From Porodaedalea pini (Eukaryota; Basidiomycota; Agaricomycetes; Hymenochaetales; Hymenochaetaceae), in NCBI GenBank assembly GCA_002794775.1, contig NBAY01000047.1:248001-312000 (forward strand): a stretch of 64,000 nt of DNA, given 5' to 3'. The position numbers were made by a program, and so were the translations under genes. The notes beneath the pieces were generated by a model that saw nothing but the letters and a program-made list of their open reading frames with translations, made no database searches and had not been told where the DNA came from. Shown here piece after piece: positions 10,676-22,534 of the stretch. Every line of letters begins with the position of its first letter. Positions within the stretch are counted from its first letter, which is position 1.

Positions 10676-11876
10676 GCATTTGATCTTTGGCCAACACTTA
10701 CAAAAAATGTAAGCAGTGACGTGGATGTACAGTATCAGTATGTGCTCAACAGGTTCTTAGCCGCTTGCGATGTCGCGCACAGCTGCCAAACACTACTTAC
10801 ATATGTATCAGTCTACCATCATTGGCGCATGCTGCAAACGCATTGTAGTTTCCGGCCGCCGTCGACCGTGGTTCCGTTGGGAGGTAAGCCACTCTTTCAC
10901 CTGCATTTGCAAACTCAAGCCACCAGCTCTTTTGTATTCATAGAGACGGCGTTTTCTCTGGATCCCCAGTATGTCAATTTGGAGTTCATTTGACGGGATT
11001 ATGTCACCAAAATACACTTACCGGTTATTGAGAGCATACTAAGGTAGTCTACCAATCAACGTGTTTTTAGCTGAACAATGCACAAGTACATCCTTCATAT
11101 ACCAGGAGGGCCATGTTCATGTTGCAAAGCAAAGAGAGTGGGCGAGATCGTATGCCGAAAGCACTCAGGGATGCGTCCCGCGACACCGTCCACGCTCTGT
11201 CGGCTAGACTCTTGGAGTCTTAGACGAATCTCGCTTGACATTCGAAACCAGGGGAACGGATAATGGGTAGGCAGAAGCAAGTCTCCAGAATGGAGGTCCT
11301 CCGTTGCGGCCAACAAACTCTTCGCTTCGTAGAAACAGCCTTCTTCGGCGCCGTCAGAATGGCGACTGCGCTAGGCTATCTGCGATCGGGTTACTCAGGG
11401 GGTAAACGTTTTAGTTACAGGTGTACACTTCTTACTCGTCCCAAATGCCATTTTCTGACTTGAACAGGTTGCAGCGAACTTGAGAAATTTCTGCACATAT
11501 GTTTTCCTGTCACATTGGCGTGTGCTCCACTGTCGTGATGCGAACCGCTAGTCGTGCGATCAACATACATCTTTTGTCGGCTTTGTCTGCTTGATCGCTT
11601 CGAAGAAGGAACGCCGGAAAAAACGCAAGACGTCGTATCTTGAAACGGCTAGAAGACTGTTCCAATCCAGATGTTCGACAACAGGGTATCCTGTCCATCT
11701 ATAAAGACACGCAACAATGTTGTGGCGACACTATTTCTCTCTTTCTTACCCCCGTTCTTTGTGTCTCCGTCCTATCTCTGTCTCTCTTTCAACCCTTTTA
11801 TATCTGCAACTGGTTTTGCTAGCTTTTCTCTCAGTCCCGTCTTTTCTACGACGATCTTTCTACTCGACGTCCCAAC
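10676..11876. promoter_or_regulatory. Upstream region of the ferric reductase gene
   Basis: No gene recognised. From about 11735 to 11830 there is a long pyrimidine-rich tract (repeated CTCTCTTTC and similar) ahead of the ATG at 11877, a common core-promoter pattern in filamentous fungi. A CTATAAAGA motif lies near 11698. Confidence 0.4.
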
Positions 11877-14146
11877 ATGAGCTCCATCGCGCCGAATTCC
11901 ACCGGAGCTGGAGGAGCTACGGGAGCTGGCGGGGGCCCCGTTGGCCCGAAAGGCACAAGCACCGACGAAGTGATGGTCTACTGGTTAGACATCGCTCTCC
12001 TCTGTGTCGTCGGCGCATTCTTTCTTGCCTTCTTACCTCGGGCGATCGGGCGGCTCAGCAACCTCTCGGAGTGGACTCGAGGATTGATTTTGAGGGCCGG
12101 CCGGCCGGCCGACACCATGGTGCAGCACATCTCACCCGCAGACCGCCTCCATCGAGTAAACACTATGCCGACGCTACCCGACAGCGTGTCGGACCAGTCG
12201 CATACGCTGGCGAACCACAGCGTGTATGCGAAGTCTGGTGCTAGCAAGGAATGGGCTTCGATGCCATCCGGAGTTAGTTCACCCCCGAAGCACGTCCCCG
12301 CGCTCGCGTCCCTTCTACACCCGGTCTCGTCAATCTTCTCCTACAGCTCCTTTGGCAAATTCATAGTCAAAGCTGCCTATGTGGGCACGGTCATCTTTGT
12401 CGTGCTCTCCAATGGCGGTAACCCTATTGTACAGCCCAATCGCCTGGGGTACCTCGCTGCCTCGCAAGTTCCTGTCGTGGTGGCTCTGGGCACAAAGAAC
12501 AACGTTGTCGGGATGTTGATCGGAATGGGGTATGAAAAAGTATGCCTTTTGTAAATTTCAGCTTGTCCGAGAGTAATTTTAACGTGATCTATCAATGTAT
12601 CATGGTTCTATAGTTGAATTTCCTGCACCGCTTGGTCGGTCTTGTCACGTTCATGACTGCTCACATGCACGCTGTCGGATACAGTGAGGGATCACTAAAC
12701 AATCGAAACGCACTCAGCTAATGCAGTATCTTTTCAGTCTACAAGTTTGCGCTCAATAACACGCTGATGGAGGAGTTTCAGACACCTCTCGTCATGCACG
12801 GGATGATGGGCGTGTTCGGGGTGACCCTTATTTTCTTATTTTCTTCAGACGTCATCCGTCAAAAGGCATACGCGCTTTTCCTCTCTGCACACATCGTAGG
12901 GATGGTCATCTTTTTCGTCGGCGTAAGTCTTGCCTTTCCCAATAAATACAATCCCGAAGCCTTTCTTACGTCTTGATAGATCTGTTTCCACCAGCCGGTG
13001 TGCATAAAGTACGTCCTGCTCGCTGTCGGGATCTACGGCCTCGACCACGTCTTCCGCCTCATCAAGACACGCATTGGCACCGCGCGCGTCACTGCGATCC
13101 CGGAGCTCGGACTCACGCGTGTCGAGCTCCCGGGCGTCGCGGCGGGCTGGCGCGCAGGCCAGCACGTCCGCCTCCGCGTGCTCTCGGGCGAGATGGGCGT
13201 GTTCGGGTGGAGCATCGCGCACCCGTTCACGATCGCGTCGGCGAGCGACTCCGACCCGGGCCGTGGACTCGTGCTCATGTGCAAGAAGGCGGGCGGATGG
13301 ACGAATCGGCTGTATGCTGCTGCGAGCCGCGCGGGGGCGTATCCTGCTGAGGATGGTTATGGTGCGCGGCGTGAGATGAAGGTGGTCGTTGAGGGCCCTT
13401 ATGGTGCGTTCCGATTCATAGTGATGATAGTTCTTTTTCGTGATTGTTCTTGTCGTTCTTGTAGGTGGACCGGGAAATATGGTTATGTCGAGCTACTCCT
13501 CTGCTCTGCTCGTCGCTGGAGGAAGCGGTCTCACCTTCGCCCTGGGCCAGGTGGAAGAGCTCGTTCAGGCCATCGGCAGCGGTAGATCGGCAGTGAAGTT
13601 CATCGAGCTCGTCTGGGTTACGCAAGACAAAGGCGAGTCCGGGTCATAATTCAAATTTCTTTTGAGAGACTGACCGAAAACTCAATTAGCCTCCTTGAAC
13701 CCACTCCTCCCAACCTTCTCGGCCCTCCTCGGTTCCGTCGCGCATATCCCAGGCGTTATCTTGCGCTTCACAGTCCACCATACCCGTCCCGACAAGGCGT
13801 TCGCTCCGGACGGCGCGAAATCAGGCTCGTCGCTCGACGCCTATCTCGCATCGCTCGCGCCGAACCTCACGCTGCAGCCCGGTCGGCCCGCGCTCCCTCG
13901 CATCATGGACGCGATCGCGCGTCTAACCTCGAGTGTCCCACGCGCCACAGGTCTAGCGGTGGGCGTCTGCGGCCCATCAGGTCTTGTAGAAGAAATGCGC
14001 CGCACAGTGCACGGCGTCGATGGCGAGCTGCGCTCCACGTGCGGCGGTGTGGAGCTCCATGAAGAGTAAGTCACTCCCCTCGTCCTTAACAACTCTCACT
14101 GGAACCTAATTTTATCTTCCCCAACCGCAGAGTGTTCGGGTATTGA
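11877..14146 (+). CDS. Ferric reductase-like transmembrane protein (FRE/NOX family)
   Basis: Seven exons, 11877-12539, 12614-12683, 12738-12922, 12980-13403, 13465-13632, 13690-14065 and 14131-14146, join to 633 residues. Membrane helices begin near residue 30 and recur at 160-330, with His residues spaced for two haems (FLHRLVGLVTFMTAHMHAVGY and FLSAHIVGMVIFFVG). An FAD-binding region follows (HPFTIASASDSD), then EGPYGG, the NAD(P)H motifs LLVAGGSGLTFALG and VCGPSGL, and an aromatic C-terminus VFGY. Role: transfers electrons from NADPH across the plasma membrane to reduce extracellular Fe(III) or Cu(II); metal specificity is inferred. Intron 5 appears to use a GC-AG pair (donor AAAG/GCGAGT at 13633). 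The N-terminus has a long cytosolic Gly/Ser segment. Confidence 0.9.
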
Positions 14147-14626
14147 ATATAGTTCACGCGACCGCGTTTCAAATTATTCCTGCACTTGACGTGCAATAGG
14201 TGTCGTGTTCTGTGAGCGCGCCTGTCGACACGCTAGAGTTAGTTTACGTTGCGGAGCTTGGTCTCCGAAAGTATAACTATTCCGTACCCTCGTTTGATCC
14301 TGTATACATATGTTATCGCAATAGAATTCTGTGTCTCCGTATCACCCTGTGTCATACATGGGTACCACCTATCATGAATCCCTAAAAGAACCTCTATTGC
14401 AATCTTGTTAGTGCCATTAGGGCACAAGAATAAGGAGAATGAATCTCCAATGAATATAATACATGCAAGTAAGTGGAAGTTGACGCCGACTGATATCTAT
14501 ATCTGTTTCAAAAGGATAGCGACGAAAGAACGGATAGTTTTCTCAAAACCCTGCACATGAAATGGAGATGAACGGCGCGCATGAAGGAATATGTCATAGT
14601 CGACCCGAAAGCGGAGTGCCAGTGCG
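14147..14626. other. Intergenic region, nothing recognised
   Basis: Downstream flank of the ferric reductase gene; no exon-like stretch or repeat boundary seen. Confidence 0.4.
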
Positions 14627-15243
14627 TCAGCACTCGTCTATGAGCCTGTTCTTAGGAAAAGGCTCTCCGAAGTCGTCCCTCCAGGTCGTCAGATTTGGGA
14701 TGGTGTACGCTTCGAGATACCTGCAATAATCAACCGAGAGCAATATTAATCACGACAAACAAAGAGTCCGCAAAAGAAAGAGGAAAACTGACTGGTTGAT
14801 GTAAGCCGAAGTCGGAAAGTCGGGCGGGTCCCAGCCTACGTTCTTCGAGTCCAGACGCTGGTAAACGCGAATGTACATAAGTCTATCCACATGGACGTGG
14901 GGAATGGCAAGTAGTCGAAGTCGACCCAATCCGAAGCTCTCCGATATGCCCAAGTTCAAAAGGATATACTACGAAAAGTTGAGAATGTAAATCCGTAGTC
15001 TTGTCTAAAAATTATTGACGGAGCGCATCGTCGGCTCCTGCGGAACGGGACGTGCGGCGATCTCCACTGCAGCGTCTGCCCCCATACTGCTGAGTTGAGC
15101 TGCATGTAAGCTTATCATCCACTATCCACCCGATGTAGGTATGAAAGTAGAATCCATCAACATAACGTCTCTAGTGCACATACTGTAGACAGCAGTTCGC
15201 AAGTAGTACTCACGCATTGTCAAAACCCGGCTTGTACTCGTCT
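14627..15243 (-). pseudogene. Truncated, frameshifted GH16 Kre6/Skn1-like gene
   Basis: Minus-strand fragments match the C-terminal half of Kre6/Skn1-type GH16 proteins in order: EYKPGFDNA (~15243-15212), MGADAAVEIAARPVPQEP (~15080-15020), NLGISESFG and WVDFDYLPFPTSMWID in different frames, then YIRVYQRL, WDPPDFPTSAYINQ and, after an intron (14793/14720), YLEAYTIPNLTTWRDDFG and the terminal RLIDEC with stop at 14627. At least two frame changes and a stop after SVNN break the reading frame, and the catalytic N-terminal part is missing because the lipase gene occupies the space. The family helps make cell-wall beta-1,6-glucan. This copy cannot encode a full protein. Confidence 0.75.
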
Positions 15244-15567
15244 AGAAAGTCAGCCCGATGTAAAAGAAACGCACACGACTAGTACATAGTACTGGCTCCA
15301 GCGTCCTGTTGCCGTTAGCGATTACCCGGTAGATAGTTTAAATTTAGCTGCTTCCAGAATGGCCGCGCGCGATCGTTGCGATGTCGGCAGGAAAAACAAA
15401 CAAACAGAGTTTACCTACATACGTCTACAAAGCATCCCATATCGACAAGAGCCGAAACCCATGATCGCTAGTGGTATACACAAAAGTCCCGGAAGATGTG
15501 GTATGGATGTGAAGAGAACCCTCCAAAGTCCCAGTAGAATCATGTGCACATTTAATATTGTCAGTGC

Positions 15568-16863
15568 TCAGCAGCCCATAGTAACACCATCGTACGGTCC
15601 GTCGTGATCAGAGATGTCCCCCTCGAAGATGTTCGAAACGTCGCCGGTGCTGCACAAATCCGATTCGTTGTCCTGGCCTAAAGTACTGTGTCCGTCAGTA
15701 CCATATTCACTCCGACAAAGAAAGGAGGGAAGGGGAAAGGGAGCGGAGAAGAGTACTCACCAGGACACGCATCCCACGCCTCCGAGTCCTGAATATGTAT
15801 CTCCCCCTGCGGGTGCACGAATCCCAAAAATTGACCGGGTACAATAGGCACTATATCCTCCTTATTGTTCACGTGCGTGAGGTCCGGGACGTGCGCGTCG
15901 ACGTAGTCCGCGAATGCCTGGTTGCCCACGCGCGGGAGGCCGTATCCCACCATTTTGAACGTCGTACCCGAGGGGAGGTGTAAGGGGAGAAAGACAGAGT
16001 CGAGGAGGGCTTGGGCGGCGCCGAGGGAGTGCCCAACCATTGTTATACTTGCGCCGGCGTGTGAGGAGAGAGAGGATTGGACCGCGGTGAGGACTTCTGG
16101 GGCGACTCTGTATGGGATGTAGTCGTAAGTGTGTGGTTTACTAGTTTAAGAAAATGGGAGAGACGCGGACCGGGCATGCGAGTCTGCAAATCCGTTGTGC
16201 ACTTCTATTGACGAGTCAATTCCTGGGAAGAGCGTCGCATTGAGATTCGTCAGGAAGAAATCGGCATCAGTCGAGTCGGCGACACTGATCCATCGGAAAC
16301 AGGAAGTCAGCGAAAAATAGGAGATCAATCAACGAACAACGAAGCTGGATAGACAGATGGACCGGAACGCACAGTGAAGATGGATCCGTGCCCTGGTGTG
16401 CGACGACGACTGAGTTGAGAGCGGGATCGAACCCTACGTACCCTGCAATGAAAAATGATCATCTGTAAGAACAGTGAAGAGCTGTCCAAGAACAGATAGA
16501 TACGCACAAAACTGTTCGTCAGTCCCATCCCCTCCGGATGCTGTTGGCTCGAATCCTGCGTTTGCATCGCAGTTGGCTAAGATTGAGAAAATCCATGTTT
16601 AGTAGGAACCATAAACCACCCAAGAGGACGAACTCACCTCCACAACTCCAATTGATCGTCGTGCTCGGCTGGCAGTACGCCGCGCTCGCGAAGAACGTGA
16701 AGGGCTTGAAGGCAGAGATCTGTGCAGTGGAAAGCGTCGTGATCGACTGGCGCTTTGCTAGAGCCCGCTTTTCGATTTCGAGCTCGGAAGGCGGCCGTAG
16801 GGGAGTGGCATACACCGCGGAAACAGTACAAATGACGACAGCGAGAAGAGAGAGGCGGGCCAT
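15568..16863 (-). CDS. Secreted class 3 lipase
   Basis: Six minus-strand exons, 16863-16638, 16576-16508, 16442-16373, 16284-16171, 16107-15761 and 15677-15568, join to 311 residues, a usual length for the family. Signal peptide MARLSLLAVVICTVSAVYA, likely propeptide with KR at about residue 36, then FTFFASAAYCQP, VVVAHQGTD (oxyanion region), VHNGFA and the nucleophile motif TMVGHSLGAAQA. The acid is probably Asp in NNKEDIVP and the His is in LGFVHPQGE or the terminal DISDHDGPYDG. Cysteines fit the disulfides of fungal class 3 lipases. It should hydrolyse triacylglycerols or feruloyl-type esters outside the cell; the substrate is not determinable. The in-frame upstream codon is not ATG, so the start is 16863. 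Confidence 0.92.
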
Positions 16864-16887
16864 AGCAGACAAGTGCAACAATGAACA

Positions 16888-16912
16888 GAGCCTTATAGAT
16901 ATATAGAGATGG
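16888..16912 (-). promoter_or_regulatory. TATA-like region before the lipase gene
   Basis: On the minus strand TATATATCTATAAGG lies about 25-45 bases before the ATG at 16863. It may be a TATA element, though the distance is short for a fungal start site. Confidence 0.3.
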
Positions 16913-18557
16913 GATCACAGACCACCACCACGGAGAGGGGGAAGGCAGCGAGGGACGCGATGCGTTGCGGCGCGTGGGGCACTGGCCCTAGCAAGGCATG
17001 AGCAGTGGCATTTTAAACAAGACGGCCAGTTCCAATTTTGAGTATGACAGATTCCCGTGCCGCGCGTATTGTTCGTTCGCAACAGCAGCGCGTGCATCAG
17101 GTAGGGTCGGGAGGCGGCATAGTTGGTGAGATGATGGAAGGAGAGGACAACACGCGTCGATCACGAATCGCAGGCGTAGCTTGGTGACAACACAACAGAG
17201 ACGAGCGTCGCATCACAAGCTACGATGCCCCCGGTGTATGGGACAAGTAGAATGGACAGCAAAACCTCGTTTGGTAGTCTCCTTCGCACAGACTCACAAA
17301 CATACACCACAGCGAATGATCCAGCTGATGGTGCGCATCGCAACGGTCCTCGTCTCCTCGAAGCGGTCAGTACCCATAACTCGGCAGCATCGCATGCAGC
17401 TCACAAACAAAGTTACCTTGTGAGAGCTTTCGGAAATAGGAAGTTTGTCTGGCCGGCTCTCATCGACGCGTTCTGCCGTAAAGACTTTCATACCTCCTTG
17501 GGTCCTGCCGTCCTGGGCCATCCGACCATTCCTGCTCTTTCCTCTCTGGAAATTTCAGGCAGATTAAAGGGTGTACCCTGCCTAATTTCACTACTTTAGG
17601 TGCGCTGGAAAAAAGTAAGTAAGCCACAAACACCTGAAATTATTTTGGCTTGTGTGGAGCCTAGGTGATCAATCTTTTCATATTATATTTATGGAACATT
17701 GCCAGTACGACAAATTCAAACTTCTCATGCATTTTATATACCATATTTCAGTCCACCCATGATGTTCCATGCAGCCCTCAAGGTTGGATCCCGGTGCTTA
17801 GATGACATCATCAGCATGTCTTTGTAGAGCTCCAACCAAATTGCAACCCAACTTCTCATTCTTTATGCAAATAATGATCAAAATCAGAAAAAGTGAATCG
17901 AATTTTGAAAGGAATGTCATGTGGTAAAAAGTATTAGTGGGTATGGCTAGTCCAGAAGGCATGGGAACAAATTAAAATGTCCCAAGGAGGTTGAGAAACG
18001 GCCCTGAGAAACGCGTACGGCCTCAAGAAACTTTGCTTCATACGTACCTATTTTGTTACTGTAAACTAAAGGTTCAACTTTTTCCATGAATGTAGTTCTT
18101 ATGACAAGCTTCATAAAGGACTTTAGCAAAAATTAATGTCATGCTGCAGTGGTGTGATTAGAGCCCCTCTCTATCTTACGTGTGGGCATTCTTCATGTCA
18201 AAACACAGCAAAAAATACTAATAGCAGTAAACAAATTTAATTTTCAATGCTAATCTCTTTGGTACGAAAGTGAGTGAGAAGGAGATTTACTAGAGGGAAC
18301 AGTGCAAAAGTGAGGAATCAAGCCAAAATCCTGCGTGATGTCGGTAGGAGGCATTGATGTTTCGGTGCTCCTAGCTTTTACTTGAATACTTCAACCGCAC
18401 ACTGCTTTGTACACCCAGCAGACCTATAGAACTGGTTTAACCGAAGATCGTGCTATCCAATAAGCTCATCCAACACACGACAGTCCTACACGCGTCTACC
18501 AAGGAGCGTGTCCGATGTCTCTCTCATCCGACTTTATCATAACCGGTCAGCTACTCA
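16913..18557. other. Gene-poor region
   Basis: No supportable gene. Open frames at 17225-17599 (+) and 17294-17521 (-) overlap antisense and show no family features. The portion from about 17580 to 18300 is AT-rich and resembles old transposon DNA, but no paired termini were found. Confidence 0.4.
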
Positions 18558-19523
18558 TCAAGATTTTGCCTTCTTCATCTGTCTCTCCCCACTGTGGGGA
18601 TCTATTATCACGGTTTTCCAATGAATCATGCGCACGAATATAGTCATGCCGAAAGCCCACACATCGGTTTGCGTGGTATGACCTACAGAAACTTCATGGA
18701 ACTGAGTAGATGCTGCCAGGAGCTCATAAGCTAGGTAACGCGATGTTCCTCTAATCTCTGAGCCGAGGTTTGCCAAACTCCTACTCGCGGCGATCATGCG
18801 AGAGCATCCGAAATCACAAAGAAGAGCGTCGCCAGAATCCGAGACAAGGATATTATCCTGGGATAGTTATTGATATGCCCCAAAGCAACCGAACGTACCG
18901 ATTTGACGTCTGAATGAACAACGCCGTTTTCATGAAGATACGCAAGGCCTCGAGCGATACCAACAACCTTAAAGTTTGTCAATGGACTTTCTCGGCAATT
19001 AAATAAGGTAATAAGAAAGAACAAAGACGTACCAGATGCACAAGATCGCAATCTGCCTGCGAGTTGACGTAGGTCCAGGCTGATCCATTACTCATCCATT
19101 CAGACACAAGCAATGGATACCCCGATGTCTCGTCGATATCGTAGCCTAGCAGGGGAAGTATATTGGCATGCCTTAGCTTCGACCAGACATTTATCTCTTT
19201 TTCAAATAGCTAGGAATTAATGTCGGTTGAGGAGTGAATCGTCGCGCGAACATACAAAATAACTCACCAGTTCAATGTCTTCCTTCAGGTAAAAGCAAAC
19301 ATTTGATTGCTACTTTAACTGTTCCTTGATCCGTAAAAACGCATCGCCCTTTAGAGATATCTCCGTAGGCTCCACTTGATACAAACTTGGCCTTCTTAGA
19401 GATGAGACGGCCTGCAAGGTTGAGATGGGTTAACTCCGCAAGTATCAGAGGAGCAACAAAGTCTAGCTCATTCGTATTTGTCTCCAAAGCTTCATGATCA
19501 GAGTCTGAGTCTACCTGGCTCAT
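18558..19523 (-). pseudogene. Truncated TKL-like protein kinase, probably broken
   Basis: Minus-strand pieces follow the kinase order: glycine loop SSGAYGDISKGRC and VAIK near 19330-19400, LFEKEINVWSKLRHANILP and PLLVSEWMSNGS (~19220-19080), GIARGLAYLHENGVVHSDV (~18960-18900), then DNILVSDSGDALLCDFG (~18860-18810) and YELLAASTQF, TDVWAFGMTIF. Introns separate several pieces. Oddities: after VAIKCLLLP the frame shifts by one base before LKEDIEL; HRD is HSD; and the C-lobe stops soon after the F helix (last codon at 18558). DFG and the VAIK lysine are kept. A pseudogene or a shortened pseudokinase is likely; basidiomycete genomes have many such kinase copies. Confidence 0.65.
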
Positions 19524-19855
19524 TTCTCACAGACGGGACCAAAGTAGTGCAGCGAGAGGTCCCAAGCTTCACAACGGCAGGCCACGTCGCTACTGTATGT
19601 GTATCAAAAACAATTTCTCACGGGTTCTCTACACTGTCAGGAAAAAAAAAATTACAAATGGCCGTACACTCATCAGCAAGGACCGTGTACTTGATATCTC
19701 AAATATAGTTTTATGTTACTTTATTTTTTGTGTGTGAGAGAGGAGACCCTGCAGCTATACGTACGCGCTAATGTGACGTCACGTGTAAGTGACACCAGGT
19801 TCCAGCTCACGAGTGCGCTGCAGCTGTGTAATAGTCTCCTACCTCGTTCTTAGAC
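19524..19855. other. Intergenic region between divergent genes
   Basis: Shared upstream region of the kinase remnant (-) and the RNase H2C-like gene (+). Holds an A-run near 19642 and a GTGACGTCACGTG palindromic block near 19773-19785 that resembles a CRE/bZIP-type site. No coding sequence seen. Confidence 0.4.
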
Positions 19856-20596
19856 ATGGCGCCTTCAAAGATACAAATAACACCCCCAGAAACTGCTCTC
19901 GCACCGTGCGCGTCAAGCCCGCAGCTCATGCCGTTCCACATCGCGTACTCAGGTCCCGCCCCCGTGGCCACATTCTTTCGTGTTCGAGAGCTCGAAGCTG
20001 AGGCACCACCCGTGTCTTCATGGGCTGCACCAGGTTCAGTGCCGGCAGATGGTGTCACAAAAGAGGCTTCGTCACGGAGAGCGAAGATCGGAAAGCGCCT
20101 TGTCGCAGCGTTTCGCGGGCGACGCGTCGTGGGCGTGGAGGTGCCGTTGCCGGACGGATACACTGGCCTTGTTCTGCGTTCTGACGCACGTGAAAGGCCT
20201 ACAGGTCTGACAAAGGAGTCTTCGGACGGCAAGATGGAGTCCGTGAAGACAAACGGAAATGCAAGGAGCGGGCGGAAGGCATCTACGCGGAGGACTCGAC
20301 GTTCAAAACCCATCGAAGTCGATGATGATGACGCAGAACAGAAAGAACGACGTCCCGATGTGATGGACATTGACGACATAGTGGACCAGAGTCTCACGCT
20401 CAGTGCCGACTCAAATGCAGGAGAAGTCAGGACATTGAAGGCAACGCAGACGTTCCAGTCCTTGCTAGTTTGGAATGCAGATGTTGCTGTGGATGAGGGA
20501 AGGGATGAGTATATACGGGCTCTCCGGGAATGGACTGCTTTGGCTGCGGAGGTGCGTGTCCTGCCAGCTATTTCCTCTGGAACTTACAGAGGTTAG
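19856..20596 (+). CDS. Ribonuclease H2 subunit C-like protein
   Basis: One exon, 246 residues. The opening LMPFHIAYSGPAPVATFFRV and then AAFRGRRVVGVEVPLPDGYTG match the conserved core of RNase H2 subunit C (Rnh203-type), in which PFHI..GPA and the FRGR..G..LP.GY.G block are the hallmarks. Between them and the C-terminus lies a charged insert rich in Lys/Arg and Asp that may hold a nuclear signal. It ends with a short helix (LREWTALAAEV) as in the family. Role: non-catalytic scaffold subunit; with A and B it removes ribonucleotides from DNA in the nucleus. A splice donor GTGCGT at about 20550 could give a different last few residues. Confidence 0.8.
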   Translation: MAPSKIQITPPETALAPCASSPQLMPFHIAYSGPAPVATFFRVRELEAEAPPVSSWAAPGSVPADGVTKEASSRRAKIGKRLVAAFRGRRVVGVEVPLPDGYTGLVLRSDARERPTGLTKESSDGKMESVKTNGNARSGRKASTRRTRRSKPIEVDDDDAEQKERRPDVMDIDDIVDQSLTLSADSNAGEVRTLKATQTFQSLLVWNADVAVDEGRDEYIRALREWTALAAEVRVLPAISSGTYRG

Positions 20597-20904
20597 CATT
20601 TAGATTCATCGTGTAGAGGAATGACACAAGATGCTTTAATTTATATGTATTATACTGTACTTGGACTACCCTTCTCAGGCACGCTACGTAGCAACAGCAA
20701 CGTAGTCTATTAGGAGGTCCGGCGTTCGAATTGATCTGCATGTCTATGTCCAAGGGTCACAGCTCTCCAGACCCACCTGACACTCATTACGCAGTGGATT
20801 GCTGACGAGAATAATTATATTTCCGAAGTGCGAGAAGCCCACAACATAGACAAAATAAAATACAATTAATCCATCGCCGTTCCTGAAGCCCATACCGAAG
20901 AAAC
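20597..20904. other. Intergenic region between convergent genes
   Basis: No gene seen. A B-box-like GTTCGAATT near 20728 was examined as a tRNA and rejected. Confidence 0.4.
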
Positions 20905-22534
20905 CTACAGTTCATCCTTGATGCGCTCATCCGCCTCGGCCTCGCTTGAGGGCTCGACAGGTGGCTCCGGTGCAGCTACTTCCTCCTTAACATCGATCTC
21001 CTCAGCGTCAACGTTCACCGTTTCTGGCTCAGCCTCGGGCTCAGGCTCAGCCTCTTGCTCAGATGCAGGCTTGGGAGTCTCCACGTCAGCCTCGGCCTCA
21101 GTCGGTGTTGCGGTTACCGCCTCAGTCGATGCCTCCATTACGACCTGGCCCTCCTCGTCCGTCATTGGCATCTTGATCTTCTTCGATTTCGTCTTGCTCT
21201 TCTTTTCGTCCTCTTTCTTCTCCTTTTTCTCCGTCTCCTTACCAGCACCACCTGCGTGCGGTGCGCCGCCCATCATGCCGGGGTATCCGTTCTGCGCATG
21301 GAAGTTCTTCGCGCTGCCGTCCTTCACAGCAGCCTCGAAATCGATCATGTTTGAGAACCCGCCATGCGCGAGTTTGAGCATCTCCGCCTCCTGCTGACGC
21401 TCAATTTCGAGTTCTGCTGGGTCCGGAACAAACTCTTCTGCCGCTGCTGCTGCATTCAATTCATCGAGATCCGCAGTGCCGTCGAGTAGGGAGTCAAAGA
21501 AGGCGGAAAGGGAGTCGAATTTCATGATGCCTACGAAGTACAGAACTGTAAGCTAGGCGAAAAGGACGAACCAAAGGTGAACAGACCTTTGAACTGAGCG
21601 GGCTTTGTTTCTCCTGCGGGGTAGATGAGCACCTTCGGCACGCCATCCTCACCCTTCTCAAAGCCCATTTTCACCGAGCTCTTCCCACGGCGATCACGAT
21701 GTGAGAAGAACTCAATCTGGTCGCGGTATTTATTAGCGAGTGTCGACCACAGGAGCGGCATCTTGTTCGATTTGTTCATGAGAAGAGCACGGGGCTTCCC
21801 CAGAATCTGCGGAACGAAACAATTAGTCCACGTCGAACAAGTCGAGAAAAATATGAATAAGGAGTAGCGAAGAGATGTACGCACCTTTTTGGCGTTAATG
21901 CCATCAATGTCTTCGAACTGGTGAAATTTCTTGATTTTAATTGGGATGCCATTTTTGGCGAAGTAAAAGAACTCGCTCGCCGAGCGTTGCGGTCCAGTAA
22001 AGTCAACGGGCGCCATGTCTTTCCCGCGTGGGAAGAGCTGTAGTCAATTGAGATCGACTGAGTACAACAGACCCGGAGGAACAGTGTCATATATTAGCTT
22101 ACCTTCACGGTTGGAAAACCCGTTACGCCTTGGTCCGCGCATAGCCGCTTGTTGGTTGCTGCGTCACAGTCTACAGCGTATAGGGGCACAAGAGGGTGAA
22201 GACCAAGTGCTGCCTTGCTATACTCCGGTGCCATACGTTGGCAGTGCTACAAGTAGCTTGTCAGACTAAGTTCACACTAGCTTCGTGGGACTTGGACTCA
22301 CACCACACCATGGCGCGACGAACGCGACGACAGAAGTCATCTAAACAGAATAGAGTACTTCAATAGGCATTCGAAAGCAAATTTTAGATCTATGCGCACG
22401 TTCTCCTTCATAGCGGCCTTGAAGCCTTTATGGTCAATCATCTTCACGAGTGAGTTCGCGGGGAAGAGCGCCGCGGAGACCAGGTTCGGCGCGAGTGCCA
22501 GCGAGAGGGCGAGCAGCTGCGGCAGCATGATCAT
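20905..22534 (-). CDS. ER protein disulfide isomerase with acidic tail
   Basis: Six minus-strand exons, 22534-22400, 22340-22302, 22246-22103, 22037-21885, 21806-21587 and 21530-20905, join to 438 residues. A signal peptide (MIMLPQLLALSLALAPNLVS) precedes one thioredoxin domain whose active site WCGHC spans an intron (WCG/HC), with the cis-Pro loop GFPTVKLFP. A second thioredoxin-like domain without CxxC follows (about residues 130-235). The last 150 residues are highly charged: a Lys-rich run, then a Glu/Pro-rich run, ending RIKDEL, an ER-retention signal. Family role: forms and reshuffles disulfides in secretory proteins (Mpd1/PDI-D-like). The acidic tail resembles Ca-binding tails of ER chaperones (inference). 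Confidence 0.92.

Noticed and set aside
17225..17599. Open frame of 124 residues
   Set aside because: Overlaps an antisense frame, no recognisable domain or splice support.
20680..20745. Possible tRNA gene with GTTCGAATT
   Set aside because: No acceptor stem, no D-arm pairing and no matching A-box at the right distance.
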